This document shows positions 1 through 8,487 of a stretch of DNA of 64,000 nt, piece after piece. Location: NCBI RefSeq assembly GCF_000820515.1, contig NZ_JXDG01000126.1:1-64000 (forward strand). The letters run 5' to 3'. Numbering within the stretch: position 1 is the first letter of the stretch; every line of letters begins with the position of its first letter. This DNA is from Pseudomonas batumici (lineage in GTDB: Bacteria > Pseudomonadota > Gammaproteobacteria > Pseudomonadales > Pseudomonadaceae). The notes beneath the pieces are model-generated. The model was given only the letters and a program-made list of their open reading frames with translations. It searched no databases and had not been told where the DNA came from. Made by a program: the position numbers and the translations under genes.

Positions 1-209
1 CGGTGCGCCTGGGCGTGAAGCCGGAGATCAACGCGGTGGCCAGCCTGATTCTGCTGGCGGTGTCGTTGGTGACCTTCCTGGTCTGGTACTTCAGCCGTCA
101 GGCCGAAGAGCGCCGCAAGAAAGCCATCCAGCAGGCCATCGAGGAAGCCGCGGCAGACTCCTGGAAACAGCCGGACGTGCGTCGGGCCCAGGTGGCAGAG
201 ACCGTGTAG
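1..209 (+). CDS. ABC transporter permease, C-terminal fragment (polyamine type)
   Basis: Only the last 68 or so codons are present; the gene begins before the window and ends at TAG 207-209. The fragment has one hydrophobic segment (about residues 12-30) followed by a charged, Lys/Arg/Glu-rich cytoplasmic tail. This resembles the end of PotC/PotI-type inner-membrane permeases that import putrescine or spermidine, where the last helix precedes a short basic tail. The family call rests on this short tail only, so it is tentative. A REP element follows the stop. The acylase-like gene and the agmatine genes elsewhere in the window fit a polyamine neighbourhood, but that is inference. Confidence 0.5.
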   Translation, partial: VRLGVKPEINAVASLILLAVSLVTFLVWYFSRQAEERRKKAIQQAIEEAAADSWKQPDVRRAQVAETV

Positions 210-306
210 TTCCGCAAAAGCTTCGCGGCGGTGCGGCGTCCCGACAAGCTCCGCTCCCACGGTGGCTCGAGCCGTACCTGATTCTTGTGTACGACTGGAG
301 CCCCCT

Positions 307-390
307 GTGGGAGCCGGCTTGCCGGCGATGGCGGCCGGCCAGGCGATGCAGGGCTCACGGGCCTCATCGCCAGCAAGCCGGCTCCTACAA
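307..390. repeat. REP pair (inverted)
   Basis: Two inverted copies of the Pseudomonas REP core face each other: GTGGGAGCCGGCTTGCCGGC at about 307-326 and the complementary AGCAAGCCGGCTCCTAC near 370-388. The pair lies between the permease and the HD-domain gene, which converge. Confidence 0.85.
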
Positions 391-412
391 GGGTTGTGGT
401 GTCCTCAAGGGC

Positions 413-1054
413 TTACTCGGCCCACGGCGAACGCCGAATCACCTCGACGAAATTCATCGGCTTGAAGCTCGCATCCTTGTCCTTCAACACGTCGGTCTTG
501 ACGTTGCCGAATGTGGTCAGCGGACGATGGCGCAGCCCATCGGCGAACGCGCAGATGATGCACTCCTTGAACCCTTCCCCCCGTGGATGCGCATGCACCA
601 CTGCTTCGCGCTGGGCGCTGGGAAACGCCGCGTAATCCATCCCCAGCACATCCATTTCCACCCCGGCCGTGACCAGCGCCACCGTCGGCCGCAGATGCTG
701 CGGCACCCCGGGCGTGGTGTGCAGGGCAATCGACAGCCAGACCTGCTCGATATCGTCATCCGACAGCCCGTAAGGTTTCATGAACGCCTTGGCGGCATTG
801 GCACCGTCCACTTCGAAACGTTCGTCATCGCTGCGATGGCCTTCCACCAGGCCGAGGTCGTGGAACATTGCGCCCACGTACAACAGTTCCGGGTCGTAGG
901 CCAGTTGCTTGCGCTCGCCGCTCAGGGCACCGAACAGGAACACCCGGCGCGAGTGGTGGTAGAGCAGATCGCTTTCCACGTCGCGGATGTAGTCGGTGGT
1001 GGCCTTGGCCAGGGCGCTGTCGGGGATCTTGATGCCGGCGATGCTGTTGCTCAT
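413..1054 (-). CDS. HD-domain hydrolase (cyanamide-hydratase-like subfamily)
   Basis: A soluble protein of 213 residues with HD-superfamily metal ligands: His-His-Ser-Arg-Arg near residue 35 and the FHDLG motif near residue 65, followed by conserved histidines in the helical core. The layout, with 'YHHSRRVFLFG' near the start, resembles the HD subfamily that includes fungal cyanamide hydratase and many bacterial proteins of unknown substrate. The start at ATG 1054 was chosen because AGGAAG lies just upstream. A longer reading is possible, but its extra residues look like translated intergenic DNA. The gene stands alone between two REP regions. The natural substrate cannot be told from sequence. 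Confidence 0.8.
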   Translation of the reverse strand: MSNSIAGIKIPDSALAKATTDYIRDVESDLLYHHSRRVFLFGALSGERKQLAYDPELLYVGAMFHDLGLVEGHRSDDERFEVDGANAAKAFMKPYGLSDDDIEQVWLSIALHTTPGVPQHLRPTVALVTAGVEMDVLGMDYAAFPSAQREAVVHAHPRGEGFKECIICAFADGLRHRPLTTFGNVKTDVLKDKDASFKPMNFVEVIRRSPWAE

Positions 1055-1431
1055 GTCGAGACTTCCTCTGGGGAGCGCCCGGATGGCGCCGATGGGTTCA
1101 GTCTGGCGTCGGGGGAGGGTGGCAACAATCGACACAAGGTGACGAATCCAGCCATTCGCGGCAGGTTTCGCGCCAGCCCGTGCGCGCGATAGAGGCGGCT
1201 ATCGCATCGCCTGGAGGCTTGCGCTACCGTAAGGCCGACTCCTGATGCTGGCCGGTTCTGGAACCGAAATCTTGAAAACACCGCGCCCCCTGTAGGAGCC
1301 GGCTTGCCGGCGATAGCGATTGATCAGGCGATGCAAGGCTCACGGGCCTCATCGTCGGAACGCCGCCCGCAGCAAGCTGGCTCCTACAAGGACCGCGTTT
1401 GACTTATCCGACAGGCATCGAGGCTGATCCC
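1055..1431. other. Intergenic region with a degenerate REP pair
   Basis: No gene is supported in these 377 bases. The part next to the HD gene should hold its promoter. A REP pair occupies about 1290-1389 and the remainder has no recognisable signal. Confidence 0.6.
1290..1389. repeat. REP pair, second unit interrupted
   Basis: TGTAGGAGCCGGCTTGCCGG starts at 1291. The inverted partner (about 1350-1388) is split by roughly a dozen extra bases (CGGAACGCCGCC) between its ATCG and AGCAAGCTGGCTCCTACA halves, so this copy is degenerate. Confidence 0.75.
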
Positions 1432-2397
1432 ATGACCCGAACCCTTGCCGTTGTGGTGTTCCCCGGCGTCCAGGCCCTGGATGTCAGCGGGCCCCTGGAC
1501 GTCTTCGCCGAGGCCAACGGTTTCCTGCCCCCTGACGCCGGATACCGGCTGGAAGTGATCGGTGTCGAGCGCGGTTGGCTGGCGTGTTCCAACGGCCTGG
1601 CGATCCAGGCGCATCGGCATTTCAGCGAGGCGCTGGAGCGTTATGACCTGCTGTTGTGCGCCGGCGGGCCGGGCTTGCCGGCGCTGGATTTCGGTGACGC
1701 CTTCTATGCCTGGTTACGCGCGGCCTGCGCCCGCGCCGGACAGTTCGGTTCGATCTGCAACGGCGCCTTCATGCTGGCCCGAGCCGGCTTGCTGGACGGG
1801 CGCACGGTGACCACCCACTGGAGTGATGCGCCGGCGCTGGCGGCGTCGTGCCCGGCGGCGCGGGTCGAGGCCGATCGCCTGTATGTGCAGGACGACCGGC
1901 TGTTCACCTCGGCAGGGGTGACGGCGGGGATCGACTTGTCGTTGTACCTGCTGTCGCGGGACCACGGTGCGCAGGTGGCGCTGAAGGTGGCCAAGCGGCT
2001 GGTGGTGTTCACCCAGCGTTCGGGCGGGCAGTCGCAGTTCAGTCCTTACCTGGTGCCCTATGCCGAGGCCTCGTCGCCGGTGGCCCAGGTGCAGCAGTAT
2101 GTGCTGGCACACCTGACCGGGGATTTGAGCATTGCCGAATTGGCCAGGGCGGTGAATATGAGTGCGCGCAACTTTTCCCGGGTATTTGTCCGCGAGACGC
2201 AGGTGACCCCGGCGGAGTTCGTCGAGCGGGCGCGGGTGGATGCGGCGCGGGTGATGCTGGAAAGCGCTGGCGCGCCGCTGAAGACCGTGGCCTACGCCTG
2301 CGGTTTTCGCGATGCGCACCATATGCGCAGTGTGTTTCAGCGACGGCTGGGGGTCACGCCGCAGCAGTTTCGGCGGCATTTTGCGGGTCTGCTCTGA
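1432..2397 (+). CDS. GlxA-family transcriptional regulator (DJ-1/PfpI + AraC HTH)
   Basis: A 321-residue regulator with two parts. An N-terminal DJ-1/PfpI glutamine-amidotransferase-like domain (about 1-185) carries the nucleophile-elbow Cys in 'SICNGAF', and a C-terminal AraC/XylS double helix-turn-helix (about 220-320) ends in 'FRDAHHMRSVFQRRLGVTP'. Proteins of this type sense small metabolites, often amino acids, quaternary amines or their breakdown products, and activate nearby catabolic genes. The ATG at 1432 has GAGG upstream; a TTG 33 bases earlier is less likely. No obvious target operon lies beside it. The next gene, a CMD-family protein, is on the opposite strand. Confidence 0.87.
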   Translation: MTRTLAVVVFPGVQALDVSGPLDVFAEANGFLPPDAGYRLEVIGVERGWLACSNGLAIQAHRHFSEALERYDLLLCAGGPGLPALDFGDAFYAWLRAACARAGQFGSICNGAFMLARAGLLDGRTVTTHWSDAPALAASCPAARVEADRLYVQDDRLFTSAGVTAGIDLSLYLLSRDHGAQVALKVAKRLVVFTQRSGGQSQFSPYLVPYAEASSPVAQVQQYVLAHLTGDLSIAELARAVNMSARNFSRVFVRETQVTPAEFVERARVDAARVMLESAGAPLKTVAYACGFRDAHHMRSVFQRRLGVTPQQFRRHFAGLL

Positions 2398-2438
2398 GAC
2401 AGGCCACGGGGCCGCGCTTGGCTTAAAAATTGATGGCT

Positions 2439-2780
2439 TCAGGATTTCAGACTGTCGTAGGCCTCCAGCGCATGCAGCGAGTAGATGTAGGCGGCGCCGG
2501 CATTCAGCGAAATCGCCGTGGCCAGGGCGGCGGCGACTTCTTCGCGGCTGGCGCCGGCCTTGATCGCGGCGTCGGTATGGGCGCCGATGCAACCGTCACA
2601 ACGGGTGGTAATCGCCACGGCGAGGGAAATCAGCTCACGGGTCTTGGCATCCAGCACGTTGTTTTCCGCGGCGGCTTCGCCCAGCTTCATGTAAGCCTGG
2701 ACCATCTTCGGATTGGATTTACCCAAGCCGGCAAAGGCGTTCTTGATGGTTGGCAGCAGTTCGGGCCAGTTGAGAAACAT
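2439..2780 (-). CDS. Carboxymuconolactone decarboxylase (CMD)/AhpD-like protein
   Basis: A small protein of 113 residues with the AhpD-like redox motif 'RCDGCIGAH' (CxxC followed by His three residues later). It resembles alkylhydroperoxidase-like CMD proteins, all-helical oligomers that reduce peroxides or handle thiol electrons. The start at ATG 2780 is preceded by CAGGAG at good spacing. It is divergently transcribed from the AraC-type regulator at 2895 with a 114-base gap, a common arrangement for a regulator and its target, so control by that regulator is a reasonable inference. The substrate is unknown. Confidence 0.85.
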   Translation of the reverse strand: MFLNWPELLPTIKNAFAGLGKSNPKMVQAYMKLGEAAAENNVLDAKTRELISLAVAITTRCDGCIGAHTDAAIKAGASREEVAAALATAISLNAGAAYIYSLHALEAYDSLKS

Positions 2781-2894
2781 AGTGGTAACTCCTGAAAGGG
2801 TAAGCGTAGAGTGGCTTGGCAACGGCTTCAGTCTCCCCTTTCAGGTGTAGTCACTTTTGTTCAATGCACTCAACGTTTTGTCCGAAATGCGCAA

Positions 2895-3803
2895 ATGAAT
2901 TCGATCGATAAACTCATCAGCCTCGCCGGGGTACGCGGCTGCCTCGACCTGCGTTGCCAGTTGCAGGGCGATTGGGCACTGGATCACCCACAGGAAAACG
3001 TCGGGGTGGCGCCTTATCACCTGGTGCTCTCCGGCGATTGCCTGGCCGAGTTGCCCGACGGCCGCTCCTTGCGCCTGCAGGCCGGCGATATCCTGGTGCT
3101 GCCCGGTGGCGGGACTCACCTGTTGCGCAGCCAGGGGCAACGGGTGGCGCCGACGGCGACGCGCATCAGCCGTGGCGGTTTGCTGCCGGTGCATCGGCTC
3201 GGCGGCGAACAGGCGGACCTGGATATTCTCTGTGGCCGCTTTCACTACCAGCGCGAGTCGATGTTGTTCGCCGCGTTACCGGAACACCTGTTGATTTCCA
3301 GCCGGGAGCTGCACGCCAACGGCCAGTTGGCGGCGCTGGTGAGTCTGCTGCGGGTAGAGGCCGATGGCGATCAGGCCGGGGCGCGGTTTCTGGTGGATGC
3401 GCTGTCGTCGGCGCTGTTCACGCTGATCCTGCGGGCCTATCTGCAGCAGCAGGCGCCAGCCAGCGGAACACTGGCATTGCTGGCCGACAAGCGCCTGAGC
3501 CGGGCCTGGCAGGCAATGCTCGACGAGCCGGCCCATGAGTGGACCATCGACGCCCTCGCGGCGCTGGCGAACATGTCACGGGCGACCTTCATGCGCGCGT
3601 TCGCCGCGGTGGCGGGGGCATCGCCCTGGGTGCTGCTGACGCGGGTGCGAATGGAGCTGGCGTATGGCTTGCTGAGCCATTCGCACCTGGGCCTGAGCGA
3701 TATCGCCGTCCAGGTCGGTTATCAATCCCAGGCGGCGTTCAGCAAGAAGTTCAAGGAGATCTATGGCCAAGCCCCAGGGCGGCTTCGTCGGGCGGGAGGC
3801 TGA
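2895..3803 (+). CDS. AraC-family regulator with N-terminal cupin domain
   Basis: 302 residues. The N-terminal half is a cupin-type sensor domain ('GDILVLPGGGTHLL' near residues 61-74). The C-terminal half is an AraC DNA-binding domain with two helix-turn-helix units ('NMSRATFMRAFAAV' and 'VGYQSQAAFSKKFKEIYGQ'). It resembles the Cupin_6-type AraC regulators that are often divergent from CMD, SDR or alkylhydroperoxidase genes. The ATG at 2895 was taken as the start because the sensor domain begins there. Longer upstream reading would invade the promoter shared with the divergent CMD gene, its probable target. Confidence 0.86.
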   Translation: MNSIDKLISLAGVRGCLDLRCQLQGDWALDHPQENVGVAPYHLVLSGDCLAELPDGRSLRLQAGDILVLPGGGTHLLRSQGQRVAPTATRISRGGLLPVHRLGGEQADLDILCGRFHYQRESMLFAALPEHLLISSRELHANGQLAALVSLLRVEADGDQAGARFLVDALSSALFTLILRAYLQQQAPASGTLALLADKRLSRAWQAMLDEPAHEWTIDALAALANMSRATFMRAFAAVAGASPWVLLTRVRMELAYGLLSHSHLGLSDIAVQVGYQSQAAFSKKFKEIYGQAPGRLRRAGG

Positions 3804-3814
3804 GCGCAATCCTT

Positions 3815-3888
3815 TGTGGGAGCCGGCTTGCTGGCGATTGCGATGTTACATTCACCACCGCTATCGCCAGCAAGCCGGCTCCTGCAGA
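3815..3888. repeat. REP pair (inverted)
   Basis: TGTGGGAGCCGGCTTGCTGG (about 3815) and its inverted partner CCAGCAAGCCGGCTCCTGCA (about 3868-3887) flank a 30-base loop. The pair sits between the convergent AraC and acylase genes. Confidence 0.85.
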
Positions 3889-3910
3889 AAAGCACAATCA
3901 CGCGGTGGCT

Positions 3911-6277
3911 TTATCGGGCCGGCAGCAACTTCAGGACGCCGCGGGTATTGGCCGACACCTCCACCTCATCCAGGCGCACCTGCTCATACCCGCCTTCGAT
4001 ATAGGTCTCGGCCTGGTCGTCGTAATACTTGTCGAACAGCACCCCGCTTTGCCCCACCGGGTTGACGGTCAGGCTGTGCTCCGGGTCGGCGAAATCGATG
4101 AGTCGGCGGGTCGAAGGCCCGTTGCTCACCGCCCAGGGCGCCGGTCCGATCTTCGCCGACAGGTTGTTCGGCACTTCGTGGCTGCCCGGCGCATCGAACG
4201 GTCCGACGTTGAACAACCAGTCCAGCGGCTTCTGCCGGCCCAGCGGATGCTCATGGGTCAGGGTATGGGCCTGGCCCCACACCCAACCGGTCGGATCCTC
4301 GCCGTAGAGCCCCTTGAGGTGGGCGATGCTGGCCTGCCAGGCGGTCTTGACCGTCTCGGCGCGGCCCTTGCCCCACCACGGCGAGCGCTCATCGGCGGCC
4401 AGGCGTGGCAGGGCCGAGTCCACCACGCGGGTGCTCAGCAGTGCTTTGAAATAGTCATCGCCCAGCTTGTCGTGCATCGCGGTATAGGCCAGGTCATAGA
4501 GAAACTGGCTGAACAGCGTGGCGCTGGTGGAGCTCATCGGGTAGTCGCCTTTCCACTGCGCCAACTGTTCCACCAGCTTCAGCTCCGCCGGGTCTTTCAC
4601 CACCTCGCGCAGCACCGGCAGCAGCGGCTTGAGCAGGCGCGGGCCGTAGTCGGTGGTGGTGCCCAGTTGCAGCTTCTGGCTGTTTTCCAGGTTCCAGCGC
4701 ACGCTGCTGTCGCTCAGTTGCCGGTTCAGCTGCTGGCCGCGATCGGCCAGGTTGTAGTAGCCGGGAATCTCCATGCCGGTGGGCGACGTCGGCTGGGCGT
4801 TGGCCGAGACGATATAGCCGCGCGCCGGGTTCTCCTCCTGGGGGTTGGCGCTGAACGGGTAGTAGCCGTCCTTGTCGGCATCGCCGGTGCTGCCGTCGAG
4901 GAGGAAGCCCGGGTTGACCCCGGCCGGGCGCTTGGGCAGCAGCGCCGCCGCCCACCAGCCGATATCGCCCTTGGCATTGGCCCACACCACGTTGAGCCCC
5001 GGGGCCTGGATCTTCGAGGCGGCGCCGCGGGCCTTTTCCAGGGTGTCGGCGCGGTTGAGCTCGTAGAAGGCGTCGAGGAGCGGGTCCGGTGTCTCGAGAA
5101 AGGCCCACCACATCGCCACCGGCTGGGTTCCGCCATTGGCGCCCAGGGCGTCATTGACGATCGGACCATGGGGCGAGCGGCGCAGGGTGAGGGTGACCGG
5201 CGCCTGACCCTTGACCGCGATCTGCTGCTGGCTGCTGGTCATCTCGACCCACTGGCCGTGGTACCAGACCTGGTTGGGGTTGGCCGGGTTGGTCTTCTCG
5301 ACGATCAGGTCCAGGTCGTCGTTCTGGAACATGGTCAGGCTCCAGCCGAACGCCTGGTTGTTGCCCAGGAAGGCGAAGGGCACCAGCGCCTGGTGATAGC
5401 CGTACAGTTCGTAGTTCGGGGCCGAGAGATGCGCCTCGTACCAGACCGAGGGCGTCGAGAAATGGATATGCGGATCGCCGGCCAGCAGCGGCTTGCCGCT
5501 CTTGGTCCGGCTGCCGGAAACCGCCCAGGCGTTGCTACCTTCGAACTGCGGCAGGCCGGCATGCTCCAGGGCCTGGTCGTTCAAGCGGGCCAGGGCGCCG
5601 AGGTTCTTCCAGTCGGCATCGGCCAGGGGCGCCGGGGTGACGAGCGCGCCCTGGGGACGCCATTGCAGGTCGAATACCTTCAGGTAGTCGGGGCCGAGTT
5701 TATCGCGAACATAGGTCAGCAGTGGATCGGTGCGAAAGGCGGCGGCGAAGCTGTAGGCCAGGTAGCCGGCGATGCTGATGGTGTCTTCGGCGGTGAACGG
5801 GCGCTTGTCGATGCCGAGGAGGTCGAACTCCACGGGCCTGGCGTGAGTGGCCTGGTACTGGTTGATACCGTCCAGGTAGGCTTGCAGGGCCTTCCAACTG
5901 GGGGACTGCTTGTTCAACTGGGCAACGTACTGGTCGGCGCGTTCGCGGATGCGCAGGCCACGGAACAGCTTGTCGGTGTCCACCAGCTTGGGGCCGAGCA
6001 CTTCGGCCAGTTCACCACGGGCCAGGCGGCGCATGATTTCCATCTGGAACAGTCGGTCCTGGGCCTGCACGTAACCCAGGGCGCGGTAGAGATCGGCTTC
6101 GTTTTCGGCGCGGATATGCGGCACGCCACGGTCGTCGTAGCGCACCGTGACCGGCCCTTGCAGGTTTTGCAGCGTGACCTGGCCCTGACGCATCGGCTGT
6201 TTGCTCTGGACGTACCACAGGCCACCGCCGGCAACGGCGGCGATCAGGACGGCGAGAACGGTCAGGCTGCGTTTCAT
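3911..6277 (-). CDS. Penicillin acylase family protein (possible AHL acylase)
   Basis: A 788-residue Ntn-hydrolase precursor. An N-terminal hydrophobic signal or anchor (about 4-22) indicates export to the periplasm. An alpha-chain region follows, with 'GVPHIRAENEADLYRALGYVQAQDR'-type sequence. The spacer then leads to the autoprocessing nucleophile Ser248 in 'FEGSNAWAVSG', which becomes the N-terminus of the beta chain. The family cleaves amide-linked acyl chains. Pseudomonas members include AHL acylases such as PvdQ, QuiP and HacB. Length and an upstream polyamine-transporter neighbour fit the HacB-like group best, but orthology is inference. Hydrolysis of acyl-homoserine lactones would matter here because the same window encodes PhzI. 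Confidence 0.85.
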   Translation of the reverse strand: MKRSLTVLAVLIAAVAGGGLWYVQSKQPMRQGQVTLQNLQGPVTVRYDDRGVPHIRAENEADLYRALGYVQAQDRLFQMEIMRRLARGELAEVLGPKLVDTDKLFRGLRIRERADQYVAQLNKQSPSWKALQAYLDGINQYQATHARPVEFDLLGIDKRPFTAEDTISIAGYLAYSFAAAFRTDPLLTYVRDKLGPDYLKVFDLQWRPQGALVTPAPLADADWKNLGALARLNDQALEHAGLPQFEGSNAWAVSGSRTKSGKPLLAGDPHIHFSTPSVWYEAHLSAPNYELYGYHQALVPFAFLGNNQAFGWSLTMFQNDDLDLIVEKTNPANPNQVWYHGQWVEMTSSQQQIAVKGQAPVTLTLRRSPHGPIVNDALGANGGTQPVAMWWAFLETPDPLLDAFYELNRADTLEKARGAASKIQAPGLNVVWANAKGDIGWWAAALLPKRPAGVNPGFLLDGSTGDADKDGYYPFSANPQEENPARGYIVSANAQPTSPTGMEIPGYYNLADRGQQLNRQLSDSSVRWNLENSQKLQLGTTTDYGPRLLKPLLPVLREVVKDPAELKLVEQLAQWKGDYPMSSTSATLFSQFLYDLAYTAMHDKLGDDYFKALLSTRVVDSALPRLAADERSPWWGKGRAETVKTAWQASIAHLKGLYGEDPTGWVWGQAHTLTHEHPLGRQKPLDWLFNVGPFDAPGSHEVPNNLSAKIGPAPWAVSNGPSTRRLIDFADPEHSLTVNPVGQSGVLFDKYYDDQAETYIEGGYEQVRLDEVEVSANTRGVLKLLPAR

Positions 6278-6401
6278 GCATGAATCCTTGTGGCTGCCGG
6301 GACTGGGCCGGGAAGGTTTAGCACAGGAGGGTATAGGGATGCATCGACCGAGCGGGTGATTTCTGTAAAAAGTCCGGTTCGCCGTGCGGGGGCCGGCATT
6401 T

Positions 6402-6989
6402 TTACAGGGGATCGCGTTCGGGCGGCTGCCACGGGCAATAACAGCCCACCGCCATGTTGTGGGTGGCGTTCACCGGGCGCCCTTCGCTCAGCGCCTGCAG
6501 GATCGGCTCGATAAAGCTGTTGCTGGAGTTGCAGGTGGCGCCCTGGCTGTAGGGGCCGAAGTAGGCCAGCTTGCCGGCGCGATCCCAGATCGCCACCGCC
6601 GGGCTGACCGTCAGGTGCTCGGCTCCCGGCAGGCCGGGCAGCGCCTGGATCGCCCTCAGGGTGGCCGGCAACTGGCCGTGGCTACCGGGTTTCTGTACCG
6701 AATAGAACTCGACGCCCAGCGGGGCGAAACGCTCGATCAATTCCCCCAGGTGCTGCTGGTTGCCGACATTGCAGGGGCAACTCGGGTCCCAGAAGTGCAC
6801 CAGGCGGATCCTGCCCGGTCCGGCCAATTGCGCCGGCAGGCTGAGGCTGTCGCCGGCGAATAGCGCGGTCTGCTCGCTGAAGGCGCGGATATAGCGGCCC
6901 TGGAACCACTCATAGGCGAACCACAGCCCTGTCGCGCAAAGCACGGCGAGCAGGCCGGCGAGTAATGTCGGGTGACGCATCTGGGGCAT
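6402..6989 (-). CDS. Membrane-anchored thioredoxin-like protein (DUF6436-like)
   Basis: 195 residues with one N-terminal transmembrane or signal segment (about 8-24) and a thioredoxin-fold body. The redox site reads 'DPSCPCNVGNQQH', a CxC arrangement instead of the usual CxxC. Two more cysteine-bearing stretches occur later ('GATCNSSNSF' and 'AVGCYCPWQPP'). The protein is probably periplasmic and may be a thiol reductant or metal-binding protein. The start at 6989 has AAGGA nine bases upstream; another ATG at 7025 lacks a good ribosome site. It is divergent from the hydrolase at 7100. Function is unproven. Confidence 0.75.
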   Translation of the reverse strand: MPQMRHPTLLAGLLAVLCATGLWFAYEWFQGRYIRAFSEQTALFAGDSLSLPAQLAGPGRIRLVHFWDPSCPCNVGNQQHLGELIERFAPLGVEFYSVQKPGSHGQLPATLRAIQALPGLPGAEHLTVSPAVAIWDRAGKLAYFGPYSQGATCNSSNSFIEPILQALSEGRPVNATHNMAVGCYCPWQPPERDPL

Positions 6990-7099
6990 GGCGATTCGGT
7001 CCTTGGCGGTCGCGTAGCTTGCCATGCCTGCCCTGACAGATGAATATCACAGGTCTGTAAAACGCCTTTGGCGTTGCCGTGCCTTTGCCTGGAAAACCC

Positions 7100-8044
7100 A
7101 TGTCCGCCACCTTTACCGCCGATTCCCTGCGTTCCAGCCTGCGACCCTTGGCCGCGGCGCAGCCCTTGTCGGCAGAGTCCCGGGCCTACCAGCATTTCTA
7201 TGGCCTCGACCTGCCCCGGCGCAACCCGCCGGCCACCAGCCGCCTGGGGCGTTTCAGCAGCGGCGATTTCGAGCTGGTGAGCCAGCTCTGGCTGCCGATC
7301 GAGCCGGTGGCGACGCTGTTCCTGCTCCACGGTTTCTACGATCACATGGGCCTGTACCGGCATGTCGTGGACTGGGCGCTGGACCAGGGCTTCGCGGTGA
7401 TCGCCTGCGACCTGCCGGGCCATGGCCTGTCCAGCGGCGAGCGGGCCAGCATCGACGACTTCGCCCAGTACCAGCAGGCCTTGCAGGACCTGTTCAACGA
7501 GGCCCGTTCCCTCGACCTGCCGCAACCCTGGCACCTGTTCGGCCAGAGCACCGGTGGCGCGATTGTTATCGACCACCTGCTCAGGCACGGCAGCGACAGC
7601 CCGGCCCAGGGCCAGGTGATCCTGCTGTCGCCGCTGGTGCGGCCACGGGACTGGGGCTGGTCGAAGTTCAGTTATTACCTGCTCAAACCCTTCGTCAAAG
7701 GCATCGCCCGGCGTTTCAGCGAGAACACCAACGACCCGGCGTTCATGCCGTTCCTGCAGGCCGATCCCTTGCAACCCCAGCGCCTGCCGACGGCCTGGGT
7801 CGGTGCGCTGGCCCGCTGGATCCCCGCTATCGAGTCGGCGCTGAAAAGCCCGCGTCGACCGCTGATCGTGCAGGGGCAGGCCGACATGACCGTCGACTGG
7901 ACCCATAACCTCACCGTGCTGCGGAGCAAGTTCGATCGCCCCGAGGTGCTGATGCTGGCCGAAGCCCGGCACCACCTGGCCAATGAAATCCCGGCCTATC
8001 GCGAGCGTTATTTCAGCTTTCTCAGCGAACACCTGCAGCCATGA
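7100..8044 (+). CDS. Alpha/beta hydrolase (lysophospholipase-like)
   Basis: 314 residues with an alpha/beta-hydrolase fold. 'LLHGFYDH' supplies the oxyanion-hole region, the nucleophile elbow is 'FGQSTGGA' (Ser), and the terminal His is in 'EARHHLANE'. The type is the Hydrolase_4/PldB-like group, which includes lysophospholipases and monoacylglycerol lipases. No signal peptide is seen, so it is likely cytoplasmic. Its stop overlaps the start of the next gene by four bases (ATGA), which implies translational coupling with the thioesterase and a shared role in acyl-chain or lipid turnover. Confidence 0.85.
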   Translation: MSATFTADSLRSSLRPLAAAQPLSAESRAYQHFYGLDLPRRNPPATSRLGRFSSGDFELVSQLWLPIEPVATLFLLHGFYDHMGLYRHVVDWALDQGFAVIACDLPGHGLSSGERASIDDFAQYQQALQDLFNEARSLDLPQPWHLFGQSTGGAIVIDHLLRHGSDSPAQGQVILLSPLVRPRDWGWSKFSYYLLKPFVKGIARRFSENTNDPAFMPFLQADPLQPQRLPTAWVGALARWIPAIESALKSPRRPLIVQGQADMTVDWTHNLTVLRSKFDRPEVLMLAEARHHLANEIPAYRERYFSFLSEHLQP

Positions 8045-8487
8045 CCGAAGAGCCCGCCATGACCGACCGCTTGCCCCGACGCGACGACTACCGCCACTTC
8101 CAGCCGATCATCACACGCTGGCACGACAACGATGTCTACGGCCACGTGAACAACGTCACCTACTACAGCTTTTTCGACACGGCGGTGAACACTTACCTGA
8201 TCGAACAGGGTGGGCTGGATATCCATGGCGGTGACGTCGTCGGCTTCGTGGTGAGTTCGGCCTGCGACTATTTCGCCTCGATCGCGTTCCCCGAGCGCAT
8301 CGAGATCGGCCTGCGGGTCGGCAAGCTGGGCAACAGCTCGGTGCAATACGAACTGGCGGTGTTCAAGGCCGGTGAGGACGATGCCTGCGCGGCCGGGCGC
8401 TTTGTCCACGTCTTCGTCGATCGCGCCTCGAACCAGCCGGTGACGATGCCCGCCACCTTGCGCGAGGCGCTTCAGTCGTTGAGCTGA
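8041..8487 (+). CDS. Acyl-CoA thioesterase (4HBT hotdog family)
   Basis: 148 residues of the 4-hydroxybenzoyl-CoA thioesterase/YbgC-like hotdog fold. The signature 'RWHDNDVYGHVNNVTYYSFFD' region carries the catalytic Asp and the helix start. Such enzymes cleave fatty-acyl or aromatic acyl-CoA thioesters. The ATG at 8041 overlaps the hydrolase stop; an internal ATG at 8059 is an alternative start. The 3' end overlaps the convergent response-regulator gene by 16 bases. Confidence 0.87.
   Translation: MTEEPAMTDRLPRRDDYRHFQPIITRWHDNDVYGHVNNVTYYSFFDTAVNTYLIEQGGLDIHGGDVVGFVVSSACDYFASIAFPERIEIGLRVGKLGNSSVQYELAVFKAGEDDACAAGRFVHVFVDRASNQPVTMPATLREALQSLS

Noticed and set aside
3539..6283. Very long open frame (914 codons) on the plus strand
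   Set aside because: It is antisense to the penicillin-acylase gene, lacks known motifs and results from high GC content; the acylase has the catalytic Ser, signal and family motifs.
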